This document shows positions 16,686 through 26,662 of a stretch of 64,000 nt of DNA, piece after piece. The number at the start of each line of letters is the position of its first letter. Within the stretch, counting starts at the first letter, position 1. The notes beneath the pieces were generated by a model. The model saw nothing but the letters and a program-made list of their open reading frames with translations, searched no databases and was not told where the DNA came from. The position numbers and the translations under genes are program-made. Origin of the DNA: Lentzea sp. NBRC 102530 (GTDB lineage: Bacteria > Actinomycetota > Actinomycetes > Mycobacteriales > Pseudonocardiaceae); the NCBI RefSeq assembly GCF_030269365.1, contig NZ_BSTF01000001.1, forward strand, positions 248,001-312,000, written 5' to 3'.

Positions 16686-18984
16686 CGTCCAGGGCGGCGC
16701 TGACGATGCTGTCGGTGTCGATGCCGTGGTGGCGGTACACGCTGTCCAGGTCGCCGGACTGGCCGAACGCGCTGACGCCCAGGTGCACGGCGCCGCGACC
16801 GGTGACGCCCGCCAGGAACGCCAGGGTGTGCGGGTGGCCGTCCAGCACGGTGACCAGGGGCGTCGCGGGGAAGAGCGTGTCGAGGATCCACGTCGGGGCG
16901 TCCGAACGACCTCGACGTGCTTGCACCGCACGGAAAACCAGGTCGGGGCTCGTCAGGCAGACGACGTCGGCGGTGACACCGAGAGCGGTCAGGCGGTCGG
17001 CCGCGGCGAGGGCCTCGGTGACCAGGGCACCCATCGTCACGATCGTCACGTCGGCGGAGGCGTTGCGGCGCAGCGGGTAGCCGCCGGCGACGACCTGGCG
17101 GCGGCGGCGTTCGCGGGCGGCGGGGTCGGAAGGAACCGCGGCCAACGTCTGGTCCACGGGGCGCGTCGACAGGCGCAGGTAGGCGGATGTGCCGTCGGGT
17201 TTGCCCAATGCGCCCAGTGCGGCCAGCAGGCACCACTCGGTGTCCAGGGCGAAGGCCGGTTCCCACGTCGTGCAGCCGGGTTGTTCGATGCCGATGGACG
17301 GGGTGGTGATCGACTGGTGCGCGCCGCCCTCGGGGGCCAGCGTCACGCCGGACGGGGTGCCGACGAGAATCGACTGGCCGCCCGCGTAGAGGCCGAACGA
17401 CCACGGCTCCAGCGCGCGCGAGACGAACGGGTCGTAGAGCACGCCGATCGGCAGAAGTGGCTGGCCCCAACGGTTCCAGGTCGCGCCGAGCTCGCCCAGC
17501 AGGCCGACGAGGTTGGTCTCCGCGATGCCCAGCTCGATGTGACGGCCGGTCGGGCGTTCGCGCCAGTGCAGGATCGTCTCGGCGTCGTCGGCGAACCAGT
17601 CGACGTTCTCACTGGTCGACCACACGCCGACCTTGTTCACCCAGCCGCCCAGGTTCGTGCTGGAGCTGACGTCGGGGGAGACGGTGACGACCCGCGCGCC
17701 CGCCTCCGGTGCGACGCGGTTCAGGTCGAGCAGGGTGCGGCCGAGTGCCGACTGCGTGGTGGCGGTGCCGGACGGGGTGCGGCCCAGGTCGGCCGGCACG
17801 GCAGGTGGTTCCGTCGGCGCGACGGGGGAGCGGAGCAGCCGGGCGGCCGCGGAGCGGCACAGCAGTTCCTCGGCGCTGCCGGGCGTAAATCGTTGCCACG
17901 GCTGGGAAGCGGACATCCCCGATCGCTCCGCCAGCTCCTCGAACTGGGGACCGGACAGCAGTGCCGAGTGGTTCTGCGGGTGCCCGGCGGTCGGCAGGCC
18001 GTGTCCCTTCACGGTGTAGGCGATGATCACCGTCGGCCGGCTGTCGTCGATCTCGGCGAACGCCGCGCGCAACGCCGCGTGGTCGTGCCCGCCCAGGGAA
18101 CGCAACGCCGTCACCAGCTCTTCATCGTCCAAATCGGACACCAGAGAGGAAATCCGCGAGGCATCGGGACCGTCACCCGGCAGCAGCGAGCGCAACCGGT
18201 CGGGCGTGTGCCGCAGCAGACGCTGGTACTCGGCGTTGGTCATCGTGTCGATGCGGTCGCGCAACGCCTCCCCGCCGGGCCGCCGGAACAGGGCCTCCAG
18301 CGCGGCGCCGTACTTGGCGGTGATCACCTGCCAGCCCGCGGCCGTGAACAACGCCCGCATCCGGTCGGCGGCGAGCACCGGCACGACCCGGTCGAGCGAC
18401 TGGCGGTTGAAGTCGACGATCCAGACGATCTCGCCCAGCGCCGTGACCATCGGGTCGCAGATGGCCTCCCAGACCGCGCCCTCGTCGAGTTCGGCGTCAC
18501 CCACCAGCGAGTACTGCCTGCCCAGCGGCTGCTCGGCGAAGTGCCCGCCGACGTACCGGCGCGAGAGCGCGCCCCAGATCGGCGCCGTAGCGCCGATGCC
18601 GACGGACCCGGTCGAGTAGTCGGCGGGCACCGGGTCCTTCGTGCGCGACGGGTAGCTCTGCAGGCCGCCGAACGAGCGCAACGTCGTCAGGGCGTCGGCG
18701 TCGAGCTGCCCCAGCAGGTACTCGATCGCGTGCAGCACGGGGGAGGCGTGCGGCTTGACCGACACCCGGTCCTCCGGTCGGAGATGCTCGAAGTACAGCG
18801 CGGTCATGATGCTCGTGATCGACGCGCTGGACGCCTGGTGGCCACCCACCTTGAGGCCGGAGGCGTTGGGGCGCACGCGGTTCGCGTGGTCCACGATCGC
18901 CGTCGACAGCCACAGCACCCGCTGCTCCACGCTCCGCAGGACGTCCAGGTCCGTGGCGGTGGTGCGCTCGCTCAACGTCGTCAT
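16669..18984 (-). CDS. 2-oxoacid dehydrogenase E1-like thiamine diphosphate enzyme
   Basis: A 771-residue protein of the transketolase/homodimeric pyruvate dehydrogenase E1 group. The N-terminal half has HQASSASITSIMTALYF, the ThDP-binding GDAELDEGAVWEA and IVDFNRQSLD, and KGHGLP. The C-terminal half has the pyrimidine-domain IELGIAETNLVGLLGELG and a transketolase C-terminal domain. It is shorter than AceE (about 890 residues), and no E2 or E3 gene adjoins it. It may therefore act as a decarboxylase or use shared E2/E3 subunits. It is divergent from an Lrp/AsnC regulator 132 bp away, which suggests control by an amino acid. The ATG start is followed by TTLSER. Confidence 0.82.
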   Translation of the reverse strand: MTTLSERTTATDLDVLRSVEQRVLWLSTAIVDHANRVRPNASGLKVGGHQASSASITSIMTALYFEHLRPEDRVSVKPHASPVLHAIEYLLGQLDADALTTLRSFGGLQSYPSRTKDPVPADYSTGSVGIGATAPIWGALSRRYVGGHFAEQPLGRQYSLVGDAELDEGAVWEAICDPMVTALGEIVWIVDFNRQSLDRVVPVLAADRMRALFTAAGWQVITAKYGAALEALFRRPGGEALRDRIDTMTNAEYQRLLRHTPDRLRSLLPGDGPDASRISSLVSDLDDEELVTALRSLGGHDHAALRAAFAEIDDSRPTVIIAYTVKGHGLPTAGHPQNHSALLSGPQFEELAERSGMSASQPWQRFTPGSAEELLCRSAAARLLRSPVAPTEPPAVPADLGRTPSGTATTQSALGRTLLDLNRVAPEAGARVVTVSPDVSSSTNLGGWVNKVGVWSTSENVDWFADDAETILHWRERPTGRHIELGIAETNLVGLLGELGATWNRWGQPLLPIGVLYDPFVSRALEPWSFGLYAGGQSILVGTPSGVTLAPEGGAHQSITTPSIGIEQPGCTTWEPAFALDTEWCLLAALGALGKPDGTSAYLRLSTRPVDQTLAAVPSDPAARERRRRQVVAGGYPLRRNASADVTIVTMGALVTEALAAADRLTALGVTADVVCLTSPDLVFRAVQARRGRSDAPTWILDTLFPATPLVTVLDGHPHTLAFLAGVTGRGAVHLGVSAFGQSGDLDSVYRHHGIDTDSIVSAALDVTARP

Positions 18985-19116
18985 GGCACGAAGTGGAACC
19001 AAGCCCGGGAACGGGCCGCAAGTATCACGCGTGATTTCGAGGTCTAAGTGCAGTTTTCCGCCGCCGGAACACCCAGCTCGCGCTAAAAAACTGCGCAAAC
19101 CACTAGAGTTCGGCTC

Positions 19117-19554
19117 ATGGCCGACTCGATCGACGACCTGGACCGCGAGATCCTCGCCTTGCTGATCGAGGACGGCCGCCGGTCGCTGGTCGACATCGCC
19201 GACCGCGTCAGCCTCTCGCCCGCCCCGGTGAAGCGCCGCATCGAACGGCTGGAGCGCCTCGGCGTCATCACCGGCTACACCGCGCTCGTCGACCACGGCA
19301 AGCTCGGCGCGGGCCTGGAGGCGTGGGTGGAGCTCAGGTTCGCGGGCGACGTCAGCGTCGAGGAGGTCACCGACGCGATGATGCGCATCCCCGAGGTGCA
19401 GGAGATCGTCACCGTGGCGGGCGATCCCGACGCCCTGGCGCGGGTGCGGCTCACGAACGTCGCCCAGGTGCGCGACGTGATCGACCGGATGCGCGAGGGC
19501 GGCTTCGTGATCGGCACCAAGACGTTGATGGTGCTGGGCCGGAAACGTCGCTGA
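19117..19554 (+). CDS. Lrp/AsnC family transcriptional regulator
   Basis: A 145-residue regulator with an N-terminal HTH (DDLDREILALLIEDGRRS and LSPAPVKRRIERLERLGVI) and a C-terminal RAM/AsnC ligand domain (GAGLEAWVEL, VTVAGDPDAL). Lrp-family proteins form octamers that sense amino acids. It is divergent from the E1-like gene, so it most likely controls that enzyme in response to an amino acid related to its 2-oxoacid substrate. That link is inferred from gene arrangement. Confidence 0.9.
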   Translation: MADSIDDLDREILALLIEDGRRSLVDIADRVSLSPAPVKRRIERLERLGVITGYTALVDHGKLGAGLEAWVELRFAGDVSVEEVTDAMMRIPEVQEIVTVAGDPDALARVRLTNVAQVRDVIDRMREGGFVIGTKTLMVLGRKRR

Positions 19555-19790
19555 GCCAGGCGGGCGTGTACCGTCGATCACGCGTGTTTCCGCAGCTCAG
19601 CAGCCCAGGTCAGGTGGAATTCGGCGGTGTGCGAACCGGTCGTGCTTTCGGCCCGAACGTCTCCGGGGGGCTTCGGGCTGCGCGAACGGGCGGTGGAAAC
19701 GATGAACCTCGGCGCCGATGTCACCCCGTTGGCCCAGCAGCGGGGTTGTTGCCCTTGTGCTGTCCGAACGGGCTGGTGTGAGGTGTCGCA

Positions 19791-21494
19791 GTGACGACGT
19801 CCGGCAGCGCCCCGCAGCGGTTCGACGCGTTCTTCCGCGCCTGCCCGGCCGCGGCCGTCATCACCGACCCCGACGGGGTGGTGCGGGCCGCCAACCCCGC
19901 CTTCACCGACCTCGTCGAGAAGACCGAGATCGGCGCGCGCGTCGGGTTCGGCATCGGCGAGATGGCGACGACCGGGGCCACCGGGGCGTTCCTCGCCGAC
20001 ACGGTGAACAAGCTCCGCCAGAACGCCGACCTCGTCGTGCGCGGTGAGGCCGAGATCGTGTCGGCGGAGGCGCCGAGCCGGTACGTGCGGGTGTCGGCGA
20101 CCGCGTTGCCGGAGGAGGGGCTGCTCTTCCTGTTCGAGGACGAGCAGGAGTTGCGGCAGCTGCAGGAGACGTTCCGGCACCAGACGTTGCACGACTCGCT
20201 GACGGGCCTGCCGAACGACGCCTACTTCCGCTCGAAGCTCGAGAGCATGGTCGGCGGGCCGGCCGACGGCGACCGGATCGCCGTGCTGTTCCTGGACGTC
20301 GACGGGTTCGGCGTGATCAACGACGGCCTCGGGCCCGACCTCGCGAACCGCGTCCTGTACGCGACCGCCGCCACCCTGCGCGAGGTGTTCGCGCACGAGA
20401 ACGCCTTCATCGCGCGGCTGTTCCGCGACGAGTTCGCGGTGGCGCTCAAGGGGGACATCACCCAGCAGTCCGTCGTGGCACTGGTCGAGGAGATGATCGA
20501 CCGGCTCGCGCAGCCGGTCTACCACGACTCCCGCGTCGGCGTGGGGGTGAGCGCGAGCGTGGGCGTCGTGGTCGCGGACTGCGCCGGCGCCGACCACAGC
20601 GCGCTGGCCCGCTCCGCCGAGGTCGCGTTGCACCGCGCCAAGGAACTCGGCAAGTCGCAGTGGGTGCTGTTCGACCCGGAGACGGACCGCACGGCCCGGG
20701 ACCGCTACTTCCTGGCGGCCTCGCTCGCCGGTGCGATCGAGGTCGGCGAGGTCGGGTTCGTCTACCAGCCGCAGGTCGTGCTGCCGGACGCCCCGGTGAT
20801 CACGTCGCTGAAGGCGAGCCTGTGCTGGCGGCACCCGTCGCTCGGGCCGCTGGGCGCGGACGAGGTCTACGCGCTCGCCGAACTCACCGGCATGACGATG
20901 CCGCTGGGCAGGCACCTGCTCGCGGAAGCCGTCGAGACCGCCGCCGACTGGTGGGCCCGGTTCGCCGACGCAGCTCCGGTCGTGTGCCTGAACCTGCCGC
21001 AGCGCATGGCGATCGACCCCGACCTGGTCCGCATCGTCCGCACCGAACTCGACCGGCGCGGCGTGGACGCGCGGCGGCTGATGCTGTGCACGAACAGCGC
21101 CTCGTTGCTGGACAAGCGGGGCGACCTGCAGGAGTCGATCGGCGTGCTGGCGCGGCTCGGCATCGTGTTCGTGATGGACGTGGCCGGGCTGCCCGACCTC
21201 GAACTGGTCGCCGCGCTGGAACTCCCGGTGCCCGGCGTGATGCTGGTCGGCCCGGTCGTGGCCGTCACCGCCACCGGCGAGGCCCCCGAGTGGGCCCGCC
21301 GCCAGATCAGCCACCTCGTCGAACGGGCGGGGCAGCTGGGCGTCGTGGTGGGCGCGCACGGCGTGGCCTCGCAGGCGCAGGCGGAGTTGCTGCACTCGCT
21401 CGGCGTGCTCGTCGCGGCCGGCCCGTACCTGCCCCAGTACGAGAGCAGGGACGAGGCCGAGGTGTGGGCCGGCCGCGTCTGGTCCGCGGGCTAG
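19791..21494 (+). CDS. Degenerate PAS-GGDEF-EAL protein, probable non-catalytic
   Basis: A 567-residue cytoplasmic protein with a PAS domain (about residues 8-95), GGDEF fold (120-290) and EAL fold (300-560). Both catalytic signatures are altered. The GGDEF motif is L210-F-R-D-E-F, so the two glycines are gone. The EAL position reads K341-A-S in SLKASLCWRHP, and the expected DDFGTG and AEGVE motifs read MDVAGLPD and GAHGVAS. It is therefore unlikely to make or break cyclic di-GMP. It may bind the nucleotide or act as a scaffold. It starts at GTG and converges on the cell-envelope glycosyltransferase gene with a 3-bp tail overlap. Confidence 0.85.
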   Translation: MTTSGSAPQRFDAFFRACPAAAVITDPDGVVRAANPAFTDLVEKTEIGARVGFGIGEMATTGATGAFLADTVNKLRQNADLVVRGEAEIVSAEAPSRYVRVSATALPEEGLLFLFEDEQELRQLQETFRHQTLHDSLTGLPNDAYFRSKLESMVGGPADGDRIAVLFLDVDGFGVINDGLGPDLANRVLYATAATLREVFAHENAFIARLFRDEFAVALKGDITQQSVVALVEEMIDRLAQPVYHDSRVGVGVSASVGVVVADCAGADHSALARSAEVALHRAKELGKSQWVLFDPETDRTARDRYFLAASLAGAIEVGEVGFVYQPQVVLPDAPVITSLKASLCWRHPSLGPLGADEVYALAELTGMTMPLGRHLLAEAVETAADWWARFADAAPVVCLNLPQRMAIDPDLVRIVRTELDRRGVDARRLMLCTNSASLLDKRGDLQESIGVLARLGIVFVMDVAGLPDLELVAALELPVPGVMLVGPVVAVTATGEAPEWARRQISHLVERAGQLGVVVGAHGVASQAQAELLHSLGVLVAAGPYLPQYESRDEAEVWAGRVWSAG

Positions 21495-22603
21495 GACACG
21501 GCCGGGCGGGCGTGCTTCTCGAACAACGCCTCGAAGGCGTCCAGCACGGCCGGAACGCTGTACCTGGCGTCGGCCGCGCCGTCTGACATCGGCGGGCTGT
21601 CGAAGAGCGAGCTGAGGCCCGCCGTGATCGCCGCCGCGTCACCGGGCGGCACGACCACGCCGAAACCCGTCTCCCGCACCGGGATCCGCACGCCGGGCAG
21701 GTCGCTCGCCAGCACCGGCACGCCCGCCAGCATCGCGACCACCTGTACGATCCCGAACGCCTCGAAGGCGTTCACCGACGGCAGCGCGAACACGTCGAGC
21801 GAGGCGTAGAAGTCGCCCAGGTCCTCGTCCGGCACGAACCCGAGCAGCTTGATCCGCGGGTCGCCCGCGATGTGCGCGCGGACGCGGTCGATGACGCTGC
21901 CGCCCGCGACGTTGCCGAAGTCGCCGCCGATCAGCAGCCGCGCCGACGGGTCCGGCAGCGCGCGGAACCCGTCCACCAGGTGCTCGACGCCCTTCTCCTC
22001 GACGATCCGCCCGAGGAACCCGACGTGCGGGCCGTCGCCGTCGCGGAACCGGGGCGTGCCGGCCGCAACCGGGCGGCACGGCGGCGGGATGGCGGCCATG
22101 TGCGGCCGGATCGACGGCCACAGCCTGCTCGCCCGCGCGTAGTCCTCGCTCGTCACCGCGACGGCGGCCGCGCGGCGCATCGCGAGACGGCTGGACGCGT
22201 CGATCACCTTGCCCTGCACCGCGTTCACCGCACCGGGCGGCAGGCTGACGTCGCAGTGGTACGTCACGACGACCGGGCACTTCGCGAGCGCCGCCACCGG
22301 ACCGGCCTCCAGCATCGGCAGGTGCAGGTTCAGCACGCGCGCGTTCGCGGACGCCTCGCGCACCATCGCGGCGAACGCCGGGCTGATCACGCCCTTGCCG
22401 AGCTTCGCGAGCACCGGCGCGCGGCTGACCCGCACGCCGTTGATCGTCTCCTCGTGCGGCAACGACGGGTCGTGCCGGGTGGTGACCACCCTGACCCGCT
22501 TCCCGCGCTCGGCGAGACCCTCCGCGACGTCCCGAGCGAAGTTGGTCAGGCCCGACACGTACGGCGAGTAGTAGGTCAGGGCGATGACGAGGTCGTCGAG
22601 CAC
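21491..22603 (-). CDS. GT4-family glycosyltransferase
   Basis: A 370-residue GT-B glycosyltransferase. The N-terminal acceptor domain starts IALTYYSPYVSGLTNFARDV. The C-terminal nucleotide-sugar domain has VGFLGRIVEEKGVEHLVDGF, and the E-x7-E region reads NAFEAFGIVQVVAML. It transfers a sugar from a retained NDP-sugar to a lipid- or protein-linked acceptor at the cytoplasmic face. I chose GTG 22603, which has ACAGGAGAG upstream. It overlaps the 3' end of the flippase gene by 28 bp, so the two are coupled and probably act on the same envelope glycan. Confidence 0.85.
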   Translation of the reverse strand: MLDDLVIALTYYSPYVSGLTNFARDVAEGLAERGKRVRVVTTRHDPSLPHEETINGVRVSRAPVLAKLGKGVISPAFAAMVREASANARVLNLHLPMLEAGPVAALAKCPVVVTYHCDVSLPPGAVNAVQGKVIDASSRLAMRRAAAVAVTSEDYARASRLWPSIRPHMAAIPPPCRPVAAGTPRFRDGDGPHVGFLGRIVEEKGVEHLVDGFRALPDPSARLLIGGDFGNVAGGSVIDRVRAHIAGDPRIKLLGFVPDEDLGDFYASLDVFALPSVNAFEAFGIVQVVAMLAGVPVLASDLPGVRIPVRETGFGVVVPPGDAAAITAGLSSLFDSPPMSDGAADARYSVPAVLDAFEALFEKHARPAVS

Positions 22604-23733
22604 AGTTCGCTCTCCTGTCGTGGGGAAGTGAGCAACCGGACCCCGACGAGCAGTCCGGTGAGCGATCCGGCGAGGAACGCGATCTCCGCGCGCAGCACCA
22701 GATCGGGGATGACGGCGAACGTCGCCGCCGCGGTCAGGACGCCGGCGGCCCAGCTCCACGCCACCCGGCTGTGCAGGGCGTCCGCGACCAGCGCCTGGGT
22801 GGTGACGATCAACCCGAGGTGCGCGACCACCCCCAGCGCCAGCAGCGCGAGATCACCCGCGGACACCACGTAGAGATGCCCGAACACCAGCTGCACCAGC
22901 CACGGCCCGATGGTGAACGCCACCGCGACCCCGGCCGCCCCGGCCACCGCGAGCAGGACGGCGAGCCGGGTCACGACGGCCCGCTTCGGCTTGCCCGCGA
23001 TCACCGGCAGCAACGCCGTCTGCAACGGGACCGCGACGAACAGCGGGACCCGGGCGAGCAGGAACGCCGCGAGGAACACCCCGGCGCGGGCCCGTTCCCC
23101 CGGTTCCGCGACGGCCGCGACGACGACCGGAATGCCGTTGAGCAGCAACTGTGCGCACAAGGACCCGACGAGCAACGGCGCGACCGAGCGGGCGATCTCG
23201 CGCACGGGCACCTCGCGTTCGCCCTGCCACCAGATCGCGGCCAGCACGGGCAGGTGCGCCACCGCGACCGCCGCCACCAGCGTCCACTCGAACTGGGCGC
23301 TCGTCGTCGCGCCGAGCCACCCGGCGAGCAGGGCGAACAGCACGCGCAGGGCGGTGTCGGCGACCAGCAGGCCACCGTGCCACGACAGCCTCCCGCTGCC
23401 GATCAACGCGCCGCGCACCAGGAACTGGGCCGCGGACAGGAAGCACAGCACGACGACGGCGGGGGAGAGGAACGCGGCGAACACGCTCTCGACCAGGGCG
23501 ATGCCGATCGCCACGACCGCGGCCGACCGCAGCGCGCGTGGCCCGAGGCGTGCCAACTCCTGTTCCACCGGCAGGAAAGCACCGAACCCGACCAGCAGCG
23601 CGATCGACCAGAACGCGCCGAAGTCGCCGTACTCGGCGGGGGTGACGCCGCGCGCGACGATCGCGAGGTACACGTTGACCAGCAGTCCGGACAGGACTAT
23701 GCACACCCCGACGAAGCTGAGGGCACGGAGCAT
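22576..23733 (-). CDS. Polysaccharide flippase-like membrane protein (Wzx/MATE-like)
   Basis: A 385-residue hydrophobic protein with about twelve membrane segments and short basic loops (GKPKRAVVTRL), in the style of MVF/Wzx lipid-linked oligosaccharide flippases. Soluble domains are absent. It is the first gene of a two-gene unit with the GT4 glycosyltransferase. It is divergent from the Emb-type arabinosyltransferase, which fits export of an envelope polysaccharide precursor. The specific lipid-linked substrate is not known. Confidence 0.75.
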   Translation of the reverse strand: MLRALSFVGVCIVLSGLLVNVYLAIVARGVTPAEYGDFGAFWSIALLVGFGAFLPVEQELARLGPRALRSAAVVAIGIALVESVFAAFLSPAVVVLCFLSAAQFLVRGALIGSGRLSWHGGLLVADTALRVLFALLAGWLGATTSAQFEWTLVAAVAVAHLPVLAAIWWQGEREVPVREIARSVAPLLVGSLCAQLLLNGIPVVVAAVAEPGERARAGVFLAAFLLARVPLFVAVPLQTALLPVIAGKPKRAVVTRLAVLLAVAGAAGVAVAFTIGPWLVQLVFGHLYVVSAGDLALLALGVVAHLGLIVTTQALVADALHSRVAWSWAAGVLTAAATFAVIPDLVLRAEIAFLAGSLTGLLVGVRLLTSPRQESELCSTTSSSP

Positions 23734-23899
23734 GGGCGGACCCTATCCGTTGCGGCGTGGCGGTTTTCCCGTCCGTAACACGAATCCGGGGTATGGCAAC
23801 GCAGACGTAGCAATGCCGTGGGTGACCGGCCGGTTCGCGTAACGAGGGCTCGCTAGCTTCTGACGCCTCGCCCATCCGCACCCCCTAGGACATCGGCGC

Positions 23900-26662
23900 G
23901 TGACGACACAAACGATTCCGCTAGCCCCTGAAGCGCCTGCCCCTGCCACCACGCCCGTGCGGAGGACGAGACGGCTGAAGGTCGCCGCCCTCGTGTCCGG
24001 CGCGCTCACCGTGCTGTTCGCGGCGCTGATGCCGCTCGCGCCCGTGACGATCAACGACCCGGTCGTGACCTGGCCGGAAAGCGCTTCCACAGCGCCGCGG
24101 TCCACGATGCTCCCGCTGAGCGCCTACCGTCCGTTCGAGGTGGACGCGCGCTTCGGCTGCGACACCGTGCGCGCGGCGCAGGCCAGTGGTGGCGTGGTGT
24201 TCGCGACGATCACGCCCACGGCCCCCGCGCGTGGCCTGGTGGTGCAGGCGGAGAACGGCCGCCTGCTGATCAGCGGCGTCGCGACGCTGGACGAGCCGGT
24301 GCCCGCCGGATCGTGCGCGTACGAGATCCGCGGTGACCGCGATGGGCTGAGCATCCTGCGCGACGGCCGGGAGATCGGTCGTGCGCCCATGCCGGACGTG
24401 CACGTGCTGGCGACCACGATCACCGTGCCGGGCACCGACCTGTCCGTGCGGATCAGGGTCGACGACCAGTTCAGCACCAGCCCGTCGGTGTGGAAGACCG
24501 TGCTGGTGGTGTTGCTGGCGCTGTCCACGGTGACGGCCTTCGCCTGCCTCGTGCTCATGGACCGGCGCGTGACCCGTGAGCCGTCCAGGTTCCGGTGGCG
24601 GCTGAGCCTCGTCGACCTGGTCGTGCCCGCGATCATGCTGGCCTGGCTGTTCCTGGCACCGATGTCCGACGACGACGGCTACTACAGCGCGATGGCCAGG
24701 AACGTGCCGTTCGAGGGGTACGTCGGCAACTACTACCAGATCCTCAACCAGGGCTTCACGCCGTTCTCCTGGTTCTACTACTTCCTGGCGAAGTGGCAGG
24801 TCTTCGGGTTCGCGCCGGTCGTGCTGCGGATCCCCGCGCTGCTGTTCGGGCTGGTCACCTGGTTCGCCGCACGTCGTTACGTGTCGGGGAAGTTCAGCGG
24901 CGTCGTGCTCGGGGCCGCGTTCCTCGCCTGGTGGCTGCCGCTGGACATGGGCGTGCGTCCTGAGGGCGTCGTGACCATGTGCGGCCTGCTCACCCTGCTC
25001 GCGGTGACGGCCGCCGTCGAACGGCAGCGGCTCGCGTGGCTCGGCGCGGCCGTCGGCGTCGCGGGCATCGGGTTCTTCGCCCACCCCACGGGTTTCACGA
25101 CGCTCGCGCCGCTGATCGCGGGCCTGCCGTTCATCTGGAAACTGCTCGCCGAGGACGCCGGCTGGCGCACGATCGTGGCCAGGGTCCTCGCCGTGCTCTC
25201 TCCCGGCGCGATCGCGGTGATCATGGCGTTCAGCGACGGCAGCCTGCGCGACTTCCTGTACGCGCAGGAGATCTTCAAGAAGATGGCGGGCTCGGAGACC
25301 TGGTACACCGAGTTCGCGCGGTGGGTGTTCCTGCTGAACCAGGGCGACGCCATGGCGAACTACGCCAAGCGCGCGCCCGTGCTGCTGTGCGTGGTGGCGC
25401 TGATCTGGTTCGTCGTGCTGGTCACGGCCGCGCGGGCCCGCCGGATCGAGGTGCCGTCACGGCTCGCGCTGGCGGGCTGGTCGACGCTGTTCGCGTTCTT
25501 CCTGCTGTGGTTCACGCCGAGCAAGTGGACGCACCACTTCGGCAGCCTCGCGGGGATCGGGTCGGTGTTCCTCGCCTTGATGCTGCTGGCTTTCGTACCG
25601 CTGGTGCGTGAGCTGACCACCGACCGCAAGCTGTCCGTGCCGGTGCTCTTCGGCGGTGTCGTCAGCGTCGTGGTGATGATGGGACTCGCGGGGCACGGCG
25701 CCAACCTGTGGCCCTACTCGTGGCACCTGGGGCTGCCCTCCGCGGGCGTGCCGCCGCACGTGTCGGTGCTCAAGTTCGACAAGCCCTACTGGTGGTTGCT
25801 GCTGATCGTCGTCGTCGCGGTCGTGTTGTACCGGCGGGGCAAGGGATCGCTCGCGCCGGTGATCGCGATCCCGGTCGTGGTCGTGCTCTTCTTCGCCGCC
25901 AACGTCACCTACCTGGTGGGCGGGTTCGCCGTCGCCACCGCGCGCACGCTGGACACCTGGTCGCCGTGGGCCGCCAACGTGCAGGACCCGCTGGCGGAGA
26001 AGTGCGTCGCGGCGGACGGGATCGAGGTGGCCACACCGCAGGCGCTGGTTCCGCTGCCGGACAGGTGGTTCGCGATCCAGACCGGCCCGATCGCGACCGT
26101 CGTCACCGGCAAGCCCGCATCGATCACCTACGAGTACGCGACGTCGAACGCCGAGGTGCTCTCGGGCGGCAAGATCACCGACACCGTCGACAGCACCCTG
26201 CGGCGCACCCTCGTGCTGCCGCCGGCTCCGTCCGGCGCGACGCAGGTGCGGCTCACCGGCGACGGCGAGTTCTCGGCGCCCGCCGCGCAGAAGTACGTGC
26301 CGTTGCGGGAGTTCCTGCCCCGTGAGGCGGCCGTCGGGGTGGCGTGGCAGTTCGCGTTCCTGTTCCCCTGCCAGCGCCAGCCGCGCGTGCAGGACGGCGT
26401 GATCGAACCGATCTCGTACGCCGTGCAGTGGGGCGACTCGCCGTGGCTCGGCCTGAGCGACGCGACCTGGCAACCGGTGCGCGGGGCGTTGTTCGGTGAC
26501 GTCCTGACCACGCACGAGGTCACCGCGCTGCCCGCGCGGCTGCGGGACTTCGCCGGCCCGCACCCGATCCAGGTCTACCGGACCACCCCGCTCTACGAGA
26601 CCGGTGGCTACACCACCACCCACGACCGCCAGACCCGCATGGGTTGGGAAGGGCCACGATGA
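23900..26662 (+). CDS. Emb-type arabinosyltransferase
   Basis: A 920-residue GT-C enzyme. An N-terminal periplasmic beta domain follows the first helix. The catalytic loop is at SDDDGYYSAMARNVPFEGYV with paired aspartates, about a dozen membrane helices follow, and the family signature TPSKWTHHFGSLAG is present. A C-terminal carbohydrate-binding domain closes it. It is shorter than mycobacterial EmbA/B/C (about 1,090 residues). It transfers D-arabinofuranose from decaprenyl-phosphoarabinose to envelope arabinan outside the membrane. It starts at GTG, and its TGA overlaps the PAP2 start, linking it to the two donor-synthesis genes that follow. Confidence 0.9.
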   Translation: MTTQTIPLAPEAPAPATTPVRRTRRLKVAALVSGALTVLFAALMPLAPVTINDPVVTWPESASTAPRSTMLPLSAYRPFEVDARFGCDTVRAAQASGGVVFATITPTAPARGLVVQAENGRLLISGVATLDEPVPAGSCAYEIRGDRDGLSILRDGREIGRAPMPDVHVLATTITVPGTDLSVRIRVDDQFSTSPSVWKTVLVVLLALSTVTAFACLVLMDRRVTREPSRFRWRLSLVDLVVPAIMLAWLFLAPMSDDDGYYSAMARNVPFEGYVGNYYQILNQGFTPFSWFYYFLAKWQVFGFAPVVLRIPALLFGLVTWFAARRYVSGKFSGVVLGAAFLAWWLPLDMGVRPEGVVTMCGLLTLLAVTAAVERQRLAWLGAAVGVAGIGFFAHPTGFTTLAPLIAGLPFIWKLLAEDAGWRTIVARVLAVLSPGAIAVIMAFSDGSLRDFLYAQEIFKKMAGSETWYTEFARWVFLLNQGDAMANYAKRAPVLLCVVALIWFVVLVTAARARRIEVPSRLALAGWSTLFAFFLLWFTPSKWTHHFGSLAGIGSVFLALMLLAFVPLVRELTTDRKLSVPVLFGGVVSVVVMMGLAGHGANLWPYSWHLGLPSAGVPPHVSVLKFDKPYWWLLLIVVVAVVLYRRGKGSLAPVIAIPVVVVLFFAANVTYLVGGFAVATARTLDTWSPWAANVQDPLAEKCVAADGIEVATPQALVPLPDRWFAIQTGPIATVVTGKPASITYEYATSNAEVLSGGKITDTVDSTLRRTLVLPPAPSGATQVRLTGDGEFSAPAAQKYVPLREFLPREAAVGVAWQFAFLFPCQRQPRVQDGVIEPISYAVQWGDSPWLGLSDATWQPVRGALFGDVLTTHEVTALPARLRDFAGPHPIQVYRTTPLYETGGYTTTHDRQTRMGWEGPR

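Noticed and set aside
16726..19047. A 773-residue plus-strand open frame
   Set aside because: Antisense shadow of the E1-like gene, composed of low-complexity Arg/Gly/Val sequence.
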